Assembly (NCBI RefSeq): GCF_000024545.1
Contig: NC_013947.1
Coordinates: 3,286,001 to 3,350,000 of the forward strand
Length of the DNA: 64,000 nt
Direction: 5' to 3'
Origin: Stackebrandtia nassauensis DSM 44728
GTDB lineage: Bacteria; Actinomycetota; Actinomycetes; Mycobacteriales; Micromonosporaceae
The notes below the pieces were generated by a model, which did no database searches, was not told where the DNA came from, and saw only the letters and a list, made by a program, of their open reading frames with translations. The position numbers were made by a program, and so were the translations under genes. This document shows, in pieces, positions 51,818-61,173 of this stretch. How positions within the stretch are numbered: the stretch's first letter is position 1; every line of letters starts with the position of its first letter.

Positions 51818-53008
51818 TTGAGAGCCAAACACCTGTTGGCCGTCGCCGCGGCCACCATCGCCGCGGCCGGAGCCCTGGCCGTGGCGAGCGGCACGGCCAC
51901 AGCGGAGTCGCAGCAGGCCGACCCCGCCGCCCTGCCCGAACCCTCCGTCGAGAAGGTCGGCGAACACGTCGACGACCCCACAAAACTGTCCTACAAAGAC
52001 TCCGACGGCGCCGTCACCGTGTCCCACCCCGGAGCCACCTACGTCAAGGTGAACTTCACGTCGCTGGACCTGGCACCCGGCGACAGCCTCACCGTCTCAG
52101 CCCCCGGCGGCACCGAGAAACACACCTACCACGGCGCACCCGGCGACGGACTGCGCAAGACCGACGCCGGATACACCCGCCACGGTGACTCCGGCTTCGC
52201 CGCCCTGTCCGTCGAAGGCGACACCGCCAAGGTCACCCTGCACCGCAGCTCCGGCTCCACCGCCAAGGGCGCGGTCATCGAGGGCTACTGGCGCGGCTAC
52301 GACACCAAGGAGTACGCCAAGGCCAACGCCGACACCCGCAGCGTGTGCGACAACGACGCCCGTCGCGACGTCACCTGCTACGCCGAATCCCGTCCCACCG
52401 AGTACGCCAACGCCAAACCCGTGGCCCGGCTGCTCATGGGCGGCAGCGCCTGCACCGCGTTCAGGGTCGGCAACACCAACCGGCTGCTGACCAACAACCA
52501 CTGCATGTCCGACCAGGGCACGGTGGCATCCTCCGAAACCCAGTTCGGCTACGAGTGCGCCACCTGCGGCGGCAACGACCCGGCCGAACCGACCAAGGTC
52601 GGCGGCGAGACCATGGTGTCCACCGACGCCGGACTCGACTACACCCTCTACTCGGTGCAGAACTTCGACTCCATCTCGTCGTTCGGGACCCTGTACGTCG
52701 AGGAACGCGAACCCTCCGCCGGTGAGCGCATCTACATCCCCGGCCACGGGGACGCCTCGCCCAAGCGACTGTCCATCTTCGAGGAAGAGGACAACGGCAC
52801 CGAGTGCTCGATCCAGGAACCCAACCTGGACAGCACCAACGCCGGGTACATGTGCGACACCTCCGGCGGCAACTCCGGTTCCCCGGTGATCGCCGGTGAC
52901 ACCAACAAGGTCATCGCGCTCCACCATCTGGGCGGCTGCCACAACGCGGGCACCCGGATGGCGCTGATCTTCCCCGAGATCTCCGGCGACATCGACAACA
53001 ACGCCTGA
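51818..53008 (+). CDS. Secreted trypsin-fold serine protease (lysyl-endopeptidase-like)
   Basis: A 396-residue exported protease. Signal peptide: [20 protein letters not shown] with cleavage near ATA. Residues about 60-170 form a beta-rich propeptide or CUB-like domain. The chymotrypsin-fold domain has His in [10 protein letters not shown], Asp in [10 protein letters not shown] and Ser in [13 protein letters not shown], with paired cysteines as in lysyl endopeptidases. TTG at 51818 is chosen: GAGAGGA lies 8 bases upstream and the signal peptide starts there, while the longer frame from 51785 would add a non-signal-like stretch. It sits between coaBC and metK, normally neighbours in Streptomyces, so it looks inserted into a conserved block. 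Confidence 0.88.
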   Translation: MRAKHLLAVAAATIAAAGALAVASGTATAESQQADPAALPEPSVEKVGEHVDDPTKLSYKDSDGAVTVSHPGATYVKVNFTSLDLAPGDSLTVSAPGGTEKHTYHGAPGDGLRKTDAGYTRHGDSGFAALSVEGDTAKVTLHRSSGSTAKGAVIEGYWRGYDTKEYAKANADTRSVCDNDARRDVTCYAESRPTEYANAKPVARLLMGGSACTAFRVGNTNRLLTNNHCMSDQGTVASSETQFGYECATCGGNDPAEPTKVGGETMVSTDAGLDYTLYSVQNFDSISSFGTLYVEEREPSAGERIYIPGHGDASPKRLSIFEEEDNGTECSIQEPNLDSTNAGYMCDTSGGNSGSPVIAGDTNKVIALHHLGGCHNAGTRMALIFPEISGDIDNNA

Positions 53009-53117
53009 TGATCAGTTCTTCCGGTGGCGCCGTGACGAGCGGCGTCACCGGAAACGCCGCTGGTATGGGCGTTACACTCATAGCTTGTCCCACGTACACC
53101 ACCACTCTAGGAGCGCT

Positions 53118-54308
53118 GTGGCACGCCGCCTATTCACCTCGGAGTCCGTCACCGAGGGTCACCCCGACAAGATCGCCGACCAGATCAGTGACGGCATCCT
53201 CGATGCCCTCCTGACCGAGGACCCCGCCAGCCGGGTCGCGGTGGAGACCCTCATCACGACCGGCCAGGTGCACGTGGCCGGCGAGGTCACCACCGGCGCC
53301 TACGCGGACATCCCCTCCATCGTCCGCGAGACGATCCTGGGCATCGGCTACGACTCGTCCAAAAAGGGCTTCGATGGTGCGTCGTGTGGCGTCAGTGTCT
53401 CCATCGGATCGCAGTCGCCGGACATCGCCCAGGGCGTCGACAAGGCCCTGGAGTCGCGTGAGGACGCTTCCGACCACGACGCGCTGGACCTGCAGGGCGC
53501 CGGCGACCAGGGCATGATGTTCGGCTTCGCCTGCGGCGAGACCCCCGAACTGATGCCGCTGCCGATCGCGCTGTCGCACCGGCTGTCGCAGCGACTGTCG
53601 GCCGTGCGCAAGGACGGCACCGTGCCGTACCTGCGTCCCGACGGCAAGACCCAGGTCACCATCGAGTACGACGACCTCAAGCCGGTCAAGCTCAACACCG
53701 TCGTGGTGTCGAGCCAGCACGCGCCCGACGTGTCGCTGGACTCGCTGATGACGCCCGACATCGCCGAGCACGTGGTGGCCCCGGAGCTGAAGGCCCTGGA
53801 CATCGACGTCAGCGACTTTAGGTTGCTGGTCAACCCGACCGGCCGCTTCGAGATCGGTGGCCCGATGGGCGACGCCGGTCTGACCGGCCGCAAGATCATC
53901 GTGGACACCTACGGCGGTTACGCCCGGCACGGCGGAGGCGCCTTCTCCGGCAAGGACCCGTCCAAGGTGGACCGTTCCGCGGCCTACGCGATGCGTTGGG
54001 TCGCCAAGAACGTCGTGGCCGCCGGTCTGGCCGAGCGCTGCGAGACCCAGGTCGCCTACGCCATCGGCAAGGCGCACCCGGTCAGCGTCCGGGTCGAGAC
54101 CTTCGGCACCGAGACCATCCCGGTCGCCAAGATCGAAGAGGCCATCGGCAAGGTCTTCGACCTGCGTCCGGCCGCGATCATCCGCGACCTGAACCTGTTG
54201 CGCCCCATCTACCGGCAGACGGCCGCCTATGGACACTTCGGACGCGAGCTGCCGGAGCTGTCGTGGGAGACCACCGACCGTGTCGACGCGCTCAAGGCCG
54301 CGGTCTAA
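53118..54308 (+). CDS. metK: S-adenosylmethionine synthetase
   Basis: A 396-residue enzyme making SAM from methionine and ATP. Motifs: [20 protein letters not shown], the hexapeptide GAGDQG in [13 protein letters not shown], and the P-loop-like [19 protein letters not shown] at 53118 has TAGGAG 6 bases upstream. The 109-bp upstream gap shows no recognisable SAM riboswitch. It is followed by a strong intrinsic terminator. Length is normal. Confidence 0.97.
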   Translation: MARRLFTSESVTEGHPDKIADQISDGILDALLTEDPASRVAVETLITTGQVHVAGEVTTGAYADIPSIVRETILGIGYDSSKKGFDGASCGVSVSIGSQSPDIAQGVDKALESREDASDHDALDLQGAGDQGMMFGFACGETPELMPLPIALSHRLSQRLSAVRKDGTVPYLRPDGKTQVTIEYDDLKPVKLNTVVVSSQHAPDVSLDSLMTPDIAEHVVAPELKALDIDVSDFRLLVNPTGRFEIGGPMGDAGLTGRKIIVDTYGGYARHGGGAFSGKDPSKVDRSAAYAMRWVAKNVVAAGLAERCETQVAYAIGKAHPVSVRVETFGTETIPVAKIEEAIGKVFDLRPAAIIRDLNLLRPIYRQTAAYGHFGRELPELSWETTDRVDALKAAV

Positions 54309-54326
54309 CCAGCCATAGCTTCATCG

Positions 54327-54358
54327 AACCGCCCGAGGGGTCTCCCCTCGGGCGGTTT
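54327..54358 (+). terminator. Strong intrinsic terminator of metK
   Basis: AACCGCCCGAGGGG (54327-54340), loop TCT and CCCCTCGGGCGGTT (54344-54357), followed by TCT. A 14-bp perfect stem 18 bp after the metK stop. The convergent hypothetical gene ends at 54360, so it may serve both directions. Confidence 0.9.
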
Positions 54359-54359
54359 C

Positions 54360-54911
54360 TCACGTCCCGGTGGTGCCCAACAGTGCCAGCGCCACCGGGA
54401 ACGCCACCACCAGGGTGTGCTCGGCACTCGGCAGCCGCCGCTGGAACCACAGGCCCTGCGCCGGGTGGTAGCGGGCGGCCACGGACCCGTCGGGGGCGGT
54501 GAAGTCGCCGTAGCGGCCACTCGGCTCCCACACGACCTCGAACAGCACCGTGTCGTCGGCGCCGAGGATCCGGTGCGCCCGGTGGCGGCGGGCGGTGTCG
54601 ACGGCGACGCGGCCCAACAGCCCGCCGTGGGGTGCCAGGATCGCGCACGGTGGTGTGGCCCCGGTGGATGGCGGCACCGGCTGCCGGTCGGCGAAGAACA
54701 GTGGCGTCCCGGCGGGATCGTCCACACGCACCACGACCCGGCCCAGGTTGTGGTCGGTGCTGAACCAGCCGCGCCACCCGTGTGGCGGCTGTTCGGCGGT
54801 GACGGGGGCCGCGGTGGCCACGACACCGCCGTGTCCGTCGCGGTAGGCGAAGCTCCAGTCGGCCGAGCCGCCGGACACGGCCAGTCGCGCGGTGGTGAGC
54901 AGAGCGGTCAT
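54360..54911 (-). CDS. Hypothetical protein, possibly tubby/LURP-one-like
   Basis: A 183-residue soluble protein starting MTALLTTARLAVSGGSADWS. It is beta-rich, with repeated patterns such as GGLLGRVAVDTARRHRAHRI and DDTVLFEVVWEPSGRYGDFT followed by DGSVAARYHPAQG. This is suggestive of the LURP-one/scramblase-like beta-barrel fold; confidence is low and no catalytic residues are recognised. It converges on metK. Two CGTCTAGG direct repeats lie just upstream of its start and may be regulatory. Confidence 0.6.
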   Translation of the reverse strand: MTALLTTARLAVSGGSADWSFAYRDGHGGVVATAAPVTAEQPPHGWRGWFSTDHNLGRVVVRVDDPAGTPLFFADRQPVPPSTGATPPCAILAPHGGLLGRVAVDTARRHRAHRILGADDTVLFEVVWEPSGRYGDFTAPDGSVAARYHPAQGLWFQRRLPSAEHTLVVAFPVALALLGTTGT

Positions 54912-54931
54912 GGCTTCACGCTAAGCACGGT

Positions 54932-54950
54932 CGTCTAGGCCGCGTCTAGG
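54932..54950. repeat. Two CGTCTAGG direct repeats, 11-bp period
   Basis: CGTCTAGG occurs at 54932-54939 and 54943-54950, one helical turn apart, in the divergent gap 54912-55076. It lies about 21-39 bp upstream of the minus-strand hypothetical gene. Same-face direct repeats are typical of response-regulator sites. Confidence 0.5.
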
Positions 54951-55076
54951 TCGCGACCCGATGCCGCTGGCGGGATCGCACGCGTTTTGCGCCAAAGCGG
55001 GAAGTCGCGCACGCACCCCGTGTTAGCTTCTGCCTTGGGCGCCAAGTAGACGCGCACACATCGGGGGTGTTGTCAC

Positions 55077-55910
55077 GTGAGATGGACACGACTGTGTTAC
55101 GCGGCCGGGGCGATGACCGTGGCCGGGGTGGTGCTGCTGCCGGCGGTGGCGGTCGCGGCCGAGGACCAGGTCAGCATCGCCAGCTCGGACGAGAAGATCG
55201 AGGCCGGTCAGACGCTCAACGTCACCGTCAACTGCGAGAAGGGCGACGTGAAGGCGACCGTGTGGTACAGCCGCAAGGGTTCCACCGACAAGAACGGCGA
55301 GACCAGCGCCAACACCGACGCCGACGGCAAGGCCGACGTCGAGATCGAACTGCCCAAGGACGTCAAGAAGGGCGACTACTCGGTGTCGGTGCAGTGCGGC
55401 GACACCAACATCGTCAAGAACGACTTCACGATCATCGTCGTCGAGGACGACAAGTCCCCGTCGCCGTCAGCCTCACCGACCCAGGACAAGTCGATGACGG
55501 TTTCCCCCAACACCGTCGCACCCGGCGGCACCATCACCATCACCGGTTGGTGCGACAAGGACACCAAGGACGCCAAGGTCTACTACGGCGCCGCCGACGG
55601 TTCCGGGCAGCCGTACACCGAGAAGAGCGGCATCGAAGCCGAAGCCGACGGCAAGGTCAGCCAGTCGCTGGTGGTCACCAAGGACACCAAACCCGGCGAG
55701 TACGACGGCGTCCTGTTGTGCTCCGAGGACGGCAAGACCCAAACGGCCGGGTTCACCGTGTCCACCGGCGGCACCACCGCCGGAGACGGCACTACCGCTT
55801 CGGGCGGCAACGGCACCATGCTGGCCCTGATCGGCGGCGGCATGCTGGCCGCGGCCGCGCTGGGCGGCGCGATCTACATGCAACGCCGCGGGCTCGGTGT
55901 CTCGGCGTAG
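55077..55910 (+). CDS. Secreted, C-terminally membrane-anchored Ig-like protein
   Basis: A 277-residue surface protein. Signal peptide about residues 1-28 (ending AVAVAA). Two beta-sandwich domains follow (about 30-125 and 140-235), each with a cysteine pair (VNCEKGD...VQCGD and TGWCDKD...LLCSEDG). They are joined by a PSPSASPTQDKS linker. After a Gly/Thr-rich stretch comes a membrane helix (TMLALIGGGMLAAAALGGAI) and the basic tail MQRRGLGVSA. This resembles a sortase substrate, but no LPXTG-type motif is visible before the helix. GTG start. It overlaps the sortase gene by 14 bp. Confidence 0.75.
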   Translation: MRWTRLCYAAGAMTVAGVVLLPAVAVAAEDQVSIASSDEKIEAGQTLNVTVNCEKGDVKATVWYSRKGSTDKNGETSANTDADGKADVEIELPKDVKKGDYSVSVQCGDTNIVKNDFTIIVVEDDKSPSPSASPTQDKSMTVSPNTVAPGGTITITGWCDKDTKDAKVYYGAADGSGQPYTEKSGIEAEADGKVSQSLVVTKDTKPGEYDGVLLCSEDGKTQTAGFTVSTGGTTAGDGTTASGGNGTMLALIGGGMLAAAALGGAIYMQRRGLGVSA

Positions 55911-56592
55911 CCGATCCGGGCCGCGCGGCATCGCCACCGCCTCCGGGCAGCGGATTCCCCGGCCGGTGGCGGTGTGCCTGACGCTGACGGTGATCGCGGC
56001 GGCCGGTTGCGGGCTGATGCTGGGGGCGTTGACGCCGCTGCCGAGCACCTCGCCGCAGCCGCAGGCGGTACCGGTCCCGCCCAGTGTGCCGCCGGTGCCG
56101 TCGCTGTCGCCCGGCCAAATCGCGCCACCGGGCCTGTCACGGTCGACCCCGACGGTGGTCGATATCGCCGCCATCGGCGTGCACTCGCCGGTCACGCCGG
56201 TGGGACTGGACCGCGACGGCACCATCGAGGCCCCCGACCTGGACCAACCGCACCAGACCGGCTGGTACAGCCACGGCCCCGCGCCCGGCCAGATCGGGAC
56301 GGCGGCCCTGGTCGGACACGTCGACTCGCGGCGCAGCGGCGCTGCGGTGTTCTACGACCTGGGGTCGCTGGAGACCGGCGACTCCATCGTCGTGTCCCGC
56401 CGCGACGGCCGCGACGTCACCTTCACCGTCGACCTGGTCGAGTCCTACCCGAAGAAGAAGTTCCCCTACGGGGCGGTGTTCACCAACACCGGCTACGCCG
56501 CGCTGCGGCTGATCACCTGCGGCGGGAACTTCGACACCAAGCGCCGCAGCTACACCCACAACATCGTGGTGTACGCGACCATGGCCACCTGA
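55897..56592 (+). CDS. Class F-type sortase
   Basis: A 231-residue membrane-anchored transpeptidase. One N-terminal helix (VAVCLTLTVIAAAGCGLMLG), a Pro-rich extracellular linker, then the sortase barrel. Catalytic His is in ALVGHVDSRRSG (about 141), Cys in LRLITCGGNFD (about 208), and Arg in TKRRSYTHN. The TCGG context and short form fit the actinobacterial class F group. GTG at 55897 overlaps the upstream surface-protein gene, so the two are coupled and probably functionally linked. Confidence 0.85.
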   Translation: MSRRSRSGPRGIATASGQRIPRPVAVCLTLTVIAAAGCGLMLGALTPLPSTSPQPQAVPVPPSVPPVPSLSPGQIAPPGLSRSTPTVVDIAAIGVHSPVTPVGLDRDGTIEAPDLDQPHQTGWYSHGPAPGQIGTAALVGHVDSRRSGAAVFYDLGSLETGDSIVVSRRDGRDVTFTVDLVESYPKKKFPYGAVFTNTGYAALRLITCGGNFDTKRRSYTHNIVVYATMAT

Positions 56593-56683
56593 GTCGTCAG
56601 CGCGGCGTCGCCGTCTCCCCAACACGTGTCAAGAAACCGTCAAGATCCGCGACGACGCGCCGAAACGGGCGCATAGTGGCTGT

Positions 56684-56839
56684 GTGCAGCGAACATTCAA
56701 CCGGCACACCGTGGTGAGCCAGGCGCGAGGCAAGACGTCCAAGGACTGCGACCGCACCGCGGCGCTGGCGGTCATCGTGACCCGGGCGGTGCTGTTGGGA
56801 GCGTTGGCGGTGCTGGCGCTGGCCGTCACACTCGACTGA
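56684..56839 (+). CDS. Small single-helix membrane protein
   Basis: A possible 51-residue protein with GTG at 56684 (alternatives 56711 or 56714). The N-terminal half is basic (TFNRHTVVSQARGKTSKD) and the C-terminal half a membrane helix (AVIVTRAVLLGALAVLALAV). CATAGT at 56672-56677 looks like a -10 box only a few bases before the GTG, so the mRNA may be leaderless. It overlaps the end of the convergent HAD gene by 14 bp. No homologue is recognised. Confidence 0.4.
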   Translation: MQRTFNRHTVVSQARGKTSKDCDRTAALAVIVTRAVLLGALAVLALAVTLD

Positions 56840-57581
56840 CGAGACTGGGCACCGCCGACAGGCCCACCGGTTCCCCGGGCCCGGCGTGCGGCAGCAGGAA
56901 CGTGCGGATACCCAACTGGGTGGCCGCGGCGTCGGCGAACGAGTCGCCGACCATGAGCGCCTCGTCGGGTTCGACCTCCAGCCGCAGACACGCCTCCCGG
57001 AAGATCTCCGGCTCCGGCTTACAACACCTGACCTCATAGGACAGTATCCAGTGGTCGATGAGGTGGTCGAACCCCAGATGCTTGGCCACCGGACGCACGT
57101 CGAAACCGATGTTGCTGACCAGCGCGATCGGGATGGCCGCGGCCCGCAACGCCTCCAGCGTCGGGATCGTGTCCGGGTAGGCCACCCAGCCCTCCGGGGA
57201 ACACAACCGCTCGTACATGCCCTCGGCGAAACCCTCGAACGCGCCCGAGGTCTGCGAGGCCAGACCCACGAACGCCTCCCGGTGGTCTATTTCGGACAGG
57301 TCCCGGTCGGCCCAGGCCTGCGCGAAGTACGGCAGCACCTTCGCCGGTTGCCCCGAACCCACCCAACCCAAGGCGCCCAGGGCATCGCCCAAGACGGTGG
57401 CCCGGTACTGCGGCAGTGTGACACCGGCGGCCGCGGCGGCGTGCTCCACCGACACGCTGGGTGACTCGACCTGCGCGAGCGTGCCGTGGAAGTCAAAAAG
57501 GACAGCACGAATCGGCCGAACGGTGGTTGCGGGGCCGGTGTCGTCTGGGTTATTCGGGAGCACGGAAGGGACAATACCCAT
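56826..57581 (-). CDS. HAD-superfamily hydrolase with variant motif I
   Basis: A 251-residue phosphatase-like HAD protein. Motif I is AVLFDFHGTLA, where the second catalytic Asp of the usual DxD is His. Motif II is in IALVSNIGFD, motif III the Lys of RCCKPEPEIF, and motif IV EALMVGDSFADA. A helical cap (about residues 50-130) lies between motifs I and II, as in phosphoglycolate phosphatase-like members. The His substitution may change or reduce phosphohydrolase activity. ATG at 57581; a later start nearer VRPIRAVLF is possible. It is divergent from helY by 81 bp. Confidence 0.85.
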   Translation of the reverse strand: MGIVPSVLPNNPDDTGPATTVRPIRAVLFDFHGTLAQVESPSVSVEHAAAAAGVTLPQYRATVLGDALGALGWVGSGQPAKVLPYFAQAWADRDLSEIDHREAFVGLASQTSGAFEGFAEGMYERLCSPEGWVAYPDTIPTLEALRAAAIPIALVSNIGFDVRPVAKHLGFDHLIDHWILSYEVRCCKPEPEIFREACLRLEVEPDEALMVGDSFADAAATQLGIRTFLLPHAGPGEPVGLSAVPSLVSRV

Positions 57582-57662
57582 CGCCGCGCGGCCGACCGCG
57601 CAGTGGCCCGCGGGTGTTTCCTAGTCCGTGTGTCGGCCAGGTCGCACACTACTCTTGCGGGC

Positions 57663-60422
57663 ATGACAACTCCGCGTCCGCGCGAACGCCCGGCTGACAC
57701 GGCGGACAAGGGCACCGACTCACCGGCGACGCGCTACGCCGCGGCACGCTGGCGGTCGCAGTTCCCTCAGCTCGCCGATTTCTCCTCCCGGCTGTCCTTC
57801 GACCTGGACGACTTCCAGATCGAGGCCTGCCAGGGCCTGGAACGCGGCTCCGGGGTGCTGGTGTGCGCCCCCACCGGCGCGGGCAAGACGATCGTGGGGG
57901 AGTTCGCCGTCCACCTGGCGTTGTCCAAGGGCCGCAAGTGCTTCTACACGACACCCATCAAGGCGCTGTCGAACCAGAAGTTCCACGACCTGGTGGCCGT
58001 GCACGGCGCCGACAAGGTGGGCCTGCTGACCGGCGACACCGTCATCAACGGTGAGGCGCCGGTGGTGGTCATGACCACCGAGGTGCTGCGCAACATGCTC
58101 TACGCCCGCTCGGCCACCCTGGAGGGGCTGGGCTTCGTGGTCATGGACGAGGTGCACTACCTGGCCGACCGGTTCCGCGGCGCCGTGTGGGAGGAGGTCA
58201 TCATCCACCTGCCCGCCTCGGTGAGCCTGGTGTCGTTGTCGGCGACGGTGTCCAACGCCGAGGAGTTCGCCGACTGGCTGGTGTCGCTGCGCGGCCACAC
58301 CGAGGTCGTGGTGTCCGAGCACCGTCCGGTGCCGCTGTGGCAGCACATCATGGTGGGCCGCCGCCTGTTCGACCTGTTCGCCACCGAGGGCGACGACCGC
58401 ACCGAGGTGCACCCGCAACTGATGCGCCACATCCGGGAACAGGAACGCCGCCTGGGCTACGACCGGCGCGGCCGGATGCGCCGCCCGAGGCCGCCGTACC
58501 GCAGCGACGTGATCGCCAAGCTCGACTCCGAGGCGCTGCTGCCCGCGATCGTGTTCATCTTCAGCCGGGCCGCGTGCGACGCGGCCGTCAGCCAGTGCCT
58601 GCTGGACGGGCTGCGGCTGACCGACCCGGGCGAGGAGGCCGAGATCGCCCGCGTCGCCAACGCCCGCGTCGCGCACATCTCCACCTCCGACCTCAACGCC
58701 CTGGGCTACTACCCGTTCCTGGACGGGCTGCAACGCGGCCTGGCCGCCCACCACGCGGGCCTGTTGCCGGTGTTCAAGGAGATCGTGGAGGAGCTGTTCG
58801 CCGCCGGCCTGGTCAAGGTCGTGTTCGCCACCGAGACCCTGGCGCTGGGCATCAACATGCCCGCCCGCACCGTGGTGCTGGAGCGGCTGGTCAAGTACAA
58901 CGGCGAGGAACACGTCGACCTGACGCCGGGGGAGTACACCCAGCTGACCGGCCGGGCCGGACGACGCGGCATCGACATCGAGGGCCACGCGGTCACCATC
59001 TGGGGCGCCGACGTCGACCCCCGGCACGTGGCGGGCCTGGCCTCGACGCGCACCTACCCGCTCAACTCCAGTTTCTCGCCCTCGTACAACATGGCGATCA
59101 ACCTGATCGCGACCCTGGGCACCGACAAGTCCCGGGAGTTGCTGTCGTCGAGTTTCGCGCAGTTCCAGGCCGACCGCACCGTGGTGGGCCTGGCCGAGCA
59201 GGCCCGCGCCGCGCGCCGCGCCGCCGGCGAGTTCGACCCGTTGATCTCGTGCGACCGCGGCGACTTCGAGGAGTACTTCGCGTTGCGCATGGCCGCCACC
59301 GACCGCGAGAAACGCGCGTCGCGGCAGCGCAAGGCCGACGCCCGCACCGACGCGCGCGCCTCACTGGCGCGACTGCGCGTCGGCGACGTCATCCGGATCC
59401 CGGCCGGTCGCCGCGCGGGCCTGGCCGTCGTGCTGGATCCCGGTCTGTCCCGGGCGGGCCGCGACGGCGAGCAGCGTCCGCTGGTGCTGACCGAGGCCCG
59501 CTGGGCTGGCCGGCTGGCCGGTTCGGCGTTCCCGCAGGCGGTGGAGGCGCTGGCGCGCATCAAGGTGCCCAAGCACTTCAACCACCGCAACCCGGCGCTG
59601 CGGCGTGACCTGTCGGCGGCGTTGCGGGCCGCGGCGGCCACGGCACCCGGCGCGGTGGAACGCGGCCGTCGGCGCCGCGCCGGTGACGACCCGGAGCTGG
59701 AGAAGCTGCGGGCCCAGTTGCGGGCGCACCCGTGCCACGAATGTCCCGACGTCAACGAGCACGCCCGCCAGGCCAACCGCAGGCAGCGGCTGCTGTCGGA
59801 CTACGAGCGGCTGCAAACGAAGGTCAACCGCCGGTCGGGTTCGCTGGCGCGCACCTTCGACCGGGTGCGGGACATGCTCAGCGACTACGGGTACATCGCC
59901 TCGGGCACCGTCACCGACGCCGGGCGGGTGCTGTCGCGGATCTGGTCGGAATCGGACCTGCTGGTCGCCGAATGCGTCCGCGAGGGCGTGTGGGACGGCC
60001 TGTCGGCACCGGAACTGGCCGCGGTGGCCAGCATCGTTTTGTACGAGTCGCGGCGTGACGCCGACATGTCACCCGCGCTGCCCAAGGGCAATGTCGCCTC
60101 GGCGGTGGCCGCGACGCTGCGACGGTTCGACGCCATCCACGCCGACGAGTCGAGGCACGGCCTGAGCCTGACCGGCGAACCCGACCTGGGGTTCGTGTGG
60201 CCCATGTACCGCTGGGCGCGGGGCGAACCTTTGGCCAAGGTGCTGGCCGCCGGGGACGGCCCCGACGGTTCGATGCCCGCCGGTGACTTCGTGCGCTGGG
60301 CTCGCCAGACCATCGACCTGTTGGGGCAGTTGGCTTCGGCGGCGGGCCCGTCCTCGCCGCTGTACTCGACGGCGCTGGCGGCGGCCGACGCCGTGCGCCG
60401 GGGCGTGGTCGCCGACAGTTGA
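57663..60422 (+). CDS. helY: Ski2/Mtr4-like DExH RNA helicase (HelY)
   Basis: A 919-residue superfamily 2 helicase. The Walker A motif is CAPTGAGKTIVGEF (about residue 70), the DExH box VVMDEVHYLADRF, and motif III LVSLSATVSN. The second RecA domain contains ALGINMPARTVVLE and QLTGRAGRRGIDIEG. The C-terminal domain (about 600-919) includes a cysteine-containing HPCHECPDVNEHARQANR. The arrangement matches mycobacterial HelY. Partners are probably RNA-processing enzymes. ATG at 57663 follows TACTCT by 7 bp, so the mRNA may be nearly leaderless. Confidence 0.92.
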   Translation: MTTPRPRERPADTADKGTDSPATRYAAARWRSQFPQLADFSSRLSFDLDDFQIEACQGLERGSGVLVCAPTGAGKTIVGEFAVHLALSKGRKCFYTTPIKALSNQKFHDLVAVHGADKVGLLTGDTVINGEAPVVVMTTEVLRNMLYARSATLEGLGFVVMDEVHYLADRFRGAVWEEVIIHLPASVSLVSLSATVSNAEEFADWLVSLRGHTEVVVSEHRPVPLWQHIMVGRRLFDLFATEGDDRTEVHPQLMRHIREQERRLGYDRRGRMRRPRPPYRSDVIAKLDSEALLPAIVFIFSRAACDAAVSQCLLDGLRLTDPGEEAEIARVANARVAHISTSDLNALGYYPFLDGLQRGLAAHHAGLLPVFKEIVEELFAAGLVKVVFATETLALGINMPARTVVLERLVKYNGEEHVDLTPGEYTQLTGRAGRRGIDIEGHAVTIWGADVDPRHVAGLASTRTYPLNSSFSPSYNMAINLIATLGTDKSRELLSSSFAQFQADRTVVGLAEQARAARRAAGEFDPLISCDRGDFEEYFALRMAATDREKRASRQRKADARTDARASLARLRVGDVIRIPAGRRAGLAVVLDPGLSRAGRDGEQRPLVLTEARWAGRLAGSAFPQAVEALARIKVPKHFNHRNPALRRDLSAALRAAAATAPGAVERGRRRRAGDDPELEKLRAQLRAHPCHECPDVNEHARQANRRQRLLSDYERLQTKVNRRSGSLARTFDRVRDMLSDYGYIASGTVTDAGRVLSRIWSESDLLVAECVREGVWDGLSAPELAAVASIVLYESRRDADMSPALPKGNVASAVAATLRRFDAIHADESRHGLSLTGEPDLGFVWPMYRWARGEPLAKVLAAGDGPDGSMPAGDFVRWARQTIDLLGQLASAAGPSSPLYSTALAAADAVRRGVVADS

Positions 60423-60436
60423 GGCCAGCCTCGGCC

Positions 60437-61168
60437 TCAGCTGCCTTGCCGCAGGTGGCCGAGGACGGTGTCGAGTGCTTGGGTCACGGCCTGGCGCGAC
60501 TGCTGCGTGTGGTCGGCGAAGTCGAAGCCGTGCTGGCCGTCGGGGACTTCGATGACGGTCAGGTTCGCGTCGGCATTCGAGGCGGCTGCCCGGAACCGGG
60601 TCACCGCCTCGGCCAGGTCCTCGCGTTCGCGTCCGGCGTTGGACAGCACCACCGGCAACCGTCCCGCGTGGGCGATGGCGTCGATGGGCCGCATCCGTTG
60701 CGGGATACCGAAACCGCGCACGTCGTCCAGCATCGGGTACGTCAACGCCAGGCACCGCAGCCACGGCGGGGGCTCGCGCAGGTAGTCCGCCGACAGTGGA
60801 CCGCCGCCGGAGAAGTGCCACAGCGACAGCCGGTCGCCGTCGACGCGGGGATGTTCGCGCACGGCGTCGATGACGGCGTCCAGTTTCGCCGCCGAGGCGT
60901 CGTAGTCGGGTTCGTCGCCGGAGGAGTGGGTGAACACCACCCCGGCGGCGCCGCGTTCGGCGGTGGCGCGGCCGTAGCCGAGGTACACCGGCCACACGCG
61001 CGGTCCCGGCCACTCGGACGGGTAGGGCATGCCGTGCACGTAGACCACGGCCGGGACCTGCCAGTCGCCGTCGGGCAGGTAGACGTCGATGTCGTCGCCG
61101 ATGGGGTCGGGAGCCAGGTCGGGGGTGGAAAGGACGAAGGGTGCCTTCGTGGGCGGGATCTGGTTCAC
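60437..61168 (-). CDS. Dienelactone-hydrolase-like alpha/beta hydrolase
   Basis: A 243-residue protein. The oxyanion region is VVYVHGMPYPSE, the nucleophile elbow is LWHFSGGGPLSA (SGGG, with Ser about residue 127), and the C-terminal His is in DGQHGFDF. This matches the BAAT/dienelactone-hydrolase-like group. GTG at 61168 is chosen; it lies 5 bp after the stop of the upstream PEP-enzyme gene, so the two are co-transcribed. The longer frame to 61273 is unlikely because it reads an Arg-rich shadow sequence. The substrate is unknown; hydrolysis of an ester related to the neighbouring enzyme is possible. Confidence 0.8.
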   Translation of the reverse strand: MNQIPPTKAPFVLSTPDLAPDPIGDDIDVYLPDGDWQVPAVVYVHGMPYPSEWPGPRVWPVYLGYGRATAERGAAGVVFTHSSGDEPDYDASAAKLDAVIDAVREHPRVDGDRLSLWHFSGGGPLSADYLREPPPWLRCLALTYPMLDDVRGFGIPQRMRPIDAIAHAGRLPVVLSNAGREREDLAEAVTRFRAAASNADANLTVIEVPDGQHGFDFADHTQQSRQAVTQALDTVLGHLRQGS

Positions 61169-61173
61169 ACCGA

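Noticed and set aside
53009-53117. A SAM riboswitch before metK
   Set aside because: The gap is only 109 bp and I see none of the conserved SAM-I, SAM-II or SAM-IV core sequence; an ordinary promoter region is more likely.
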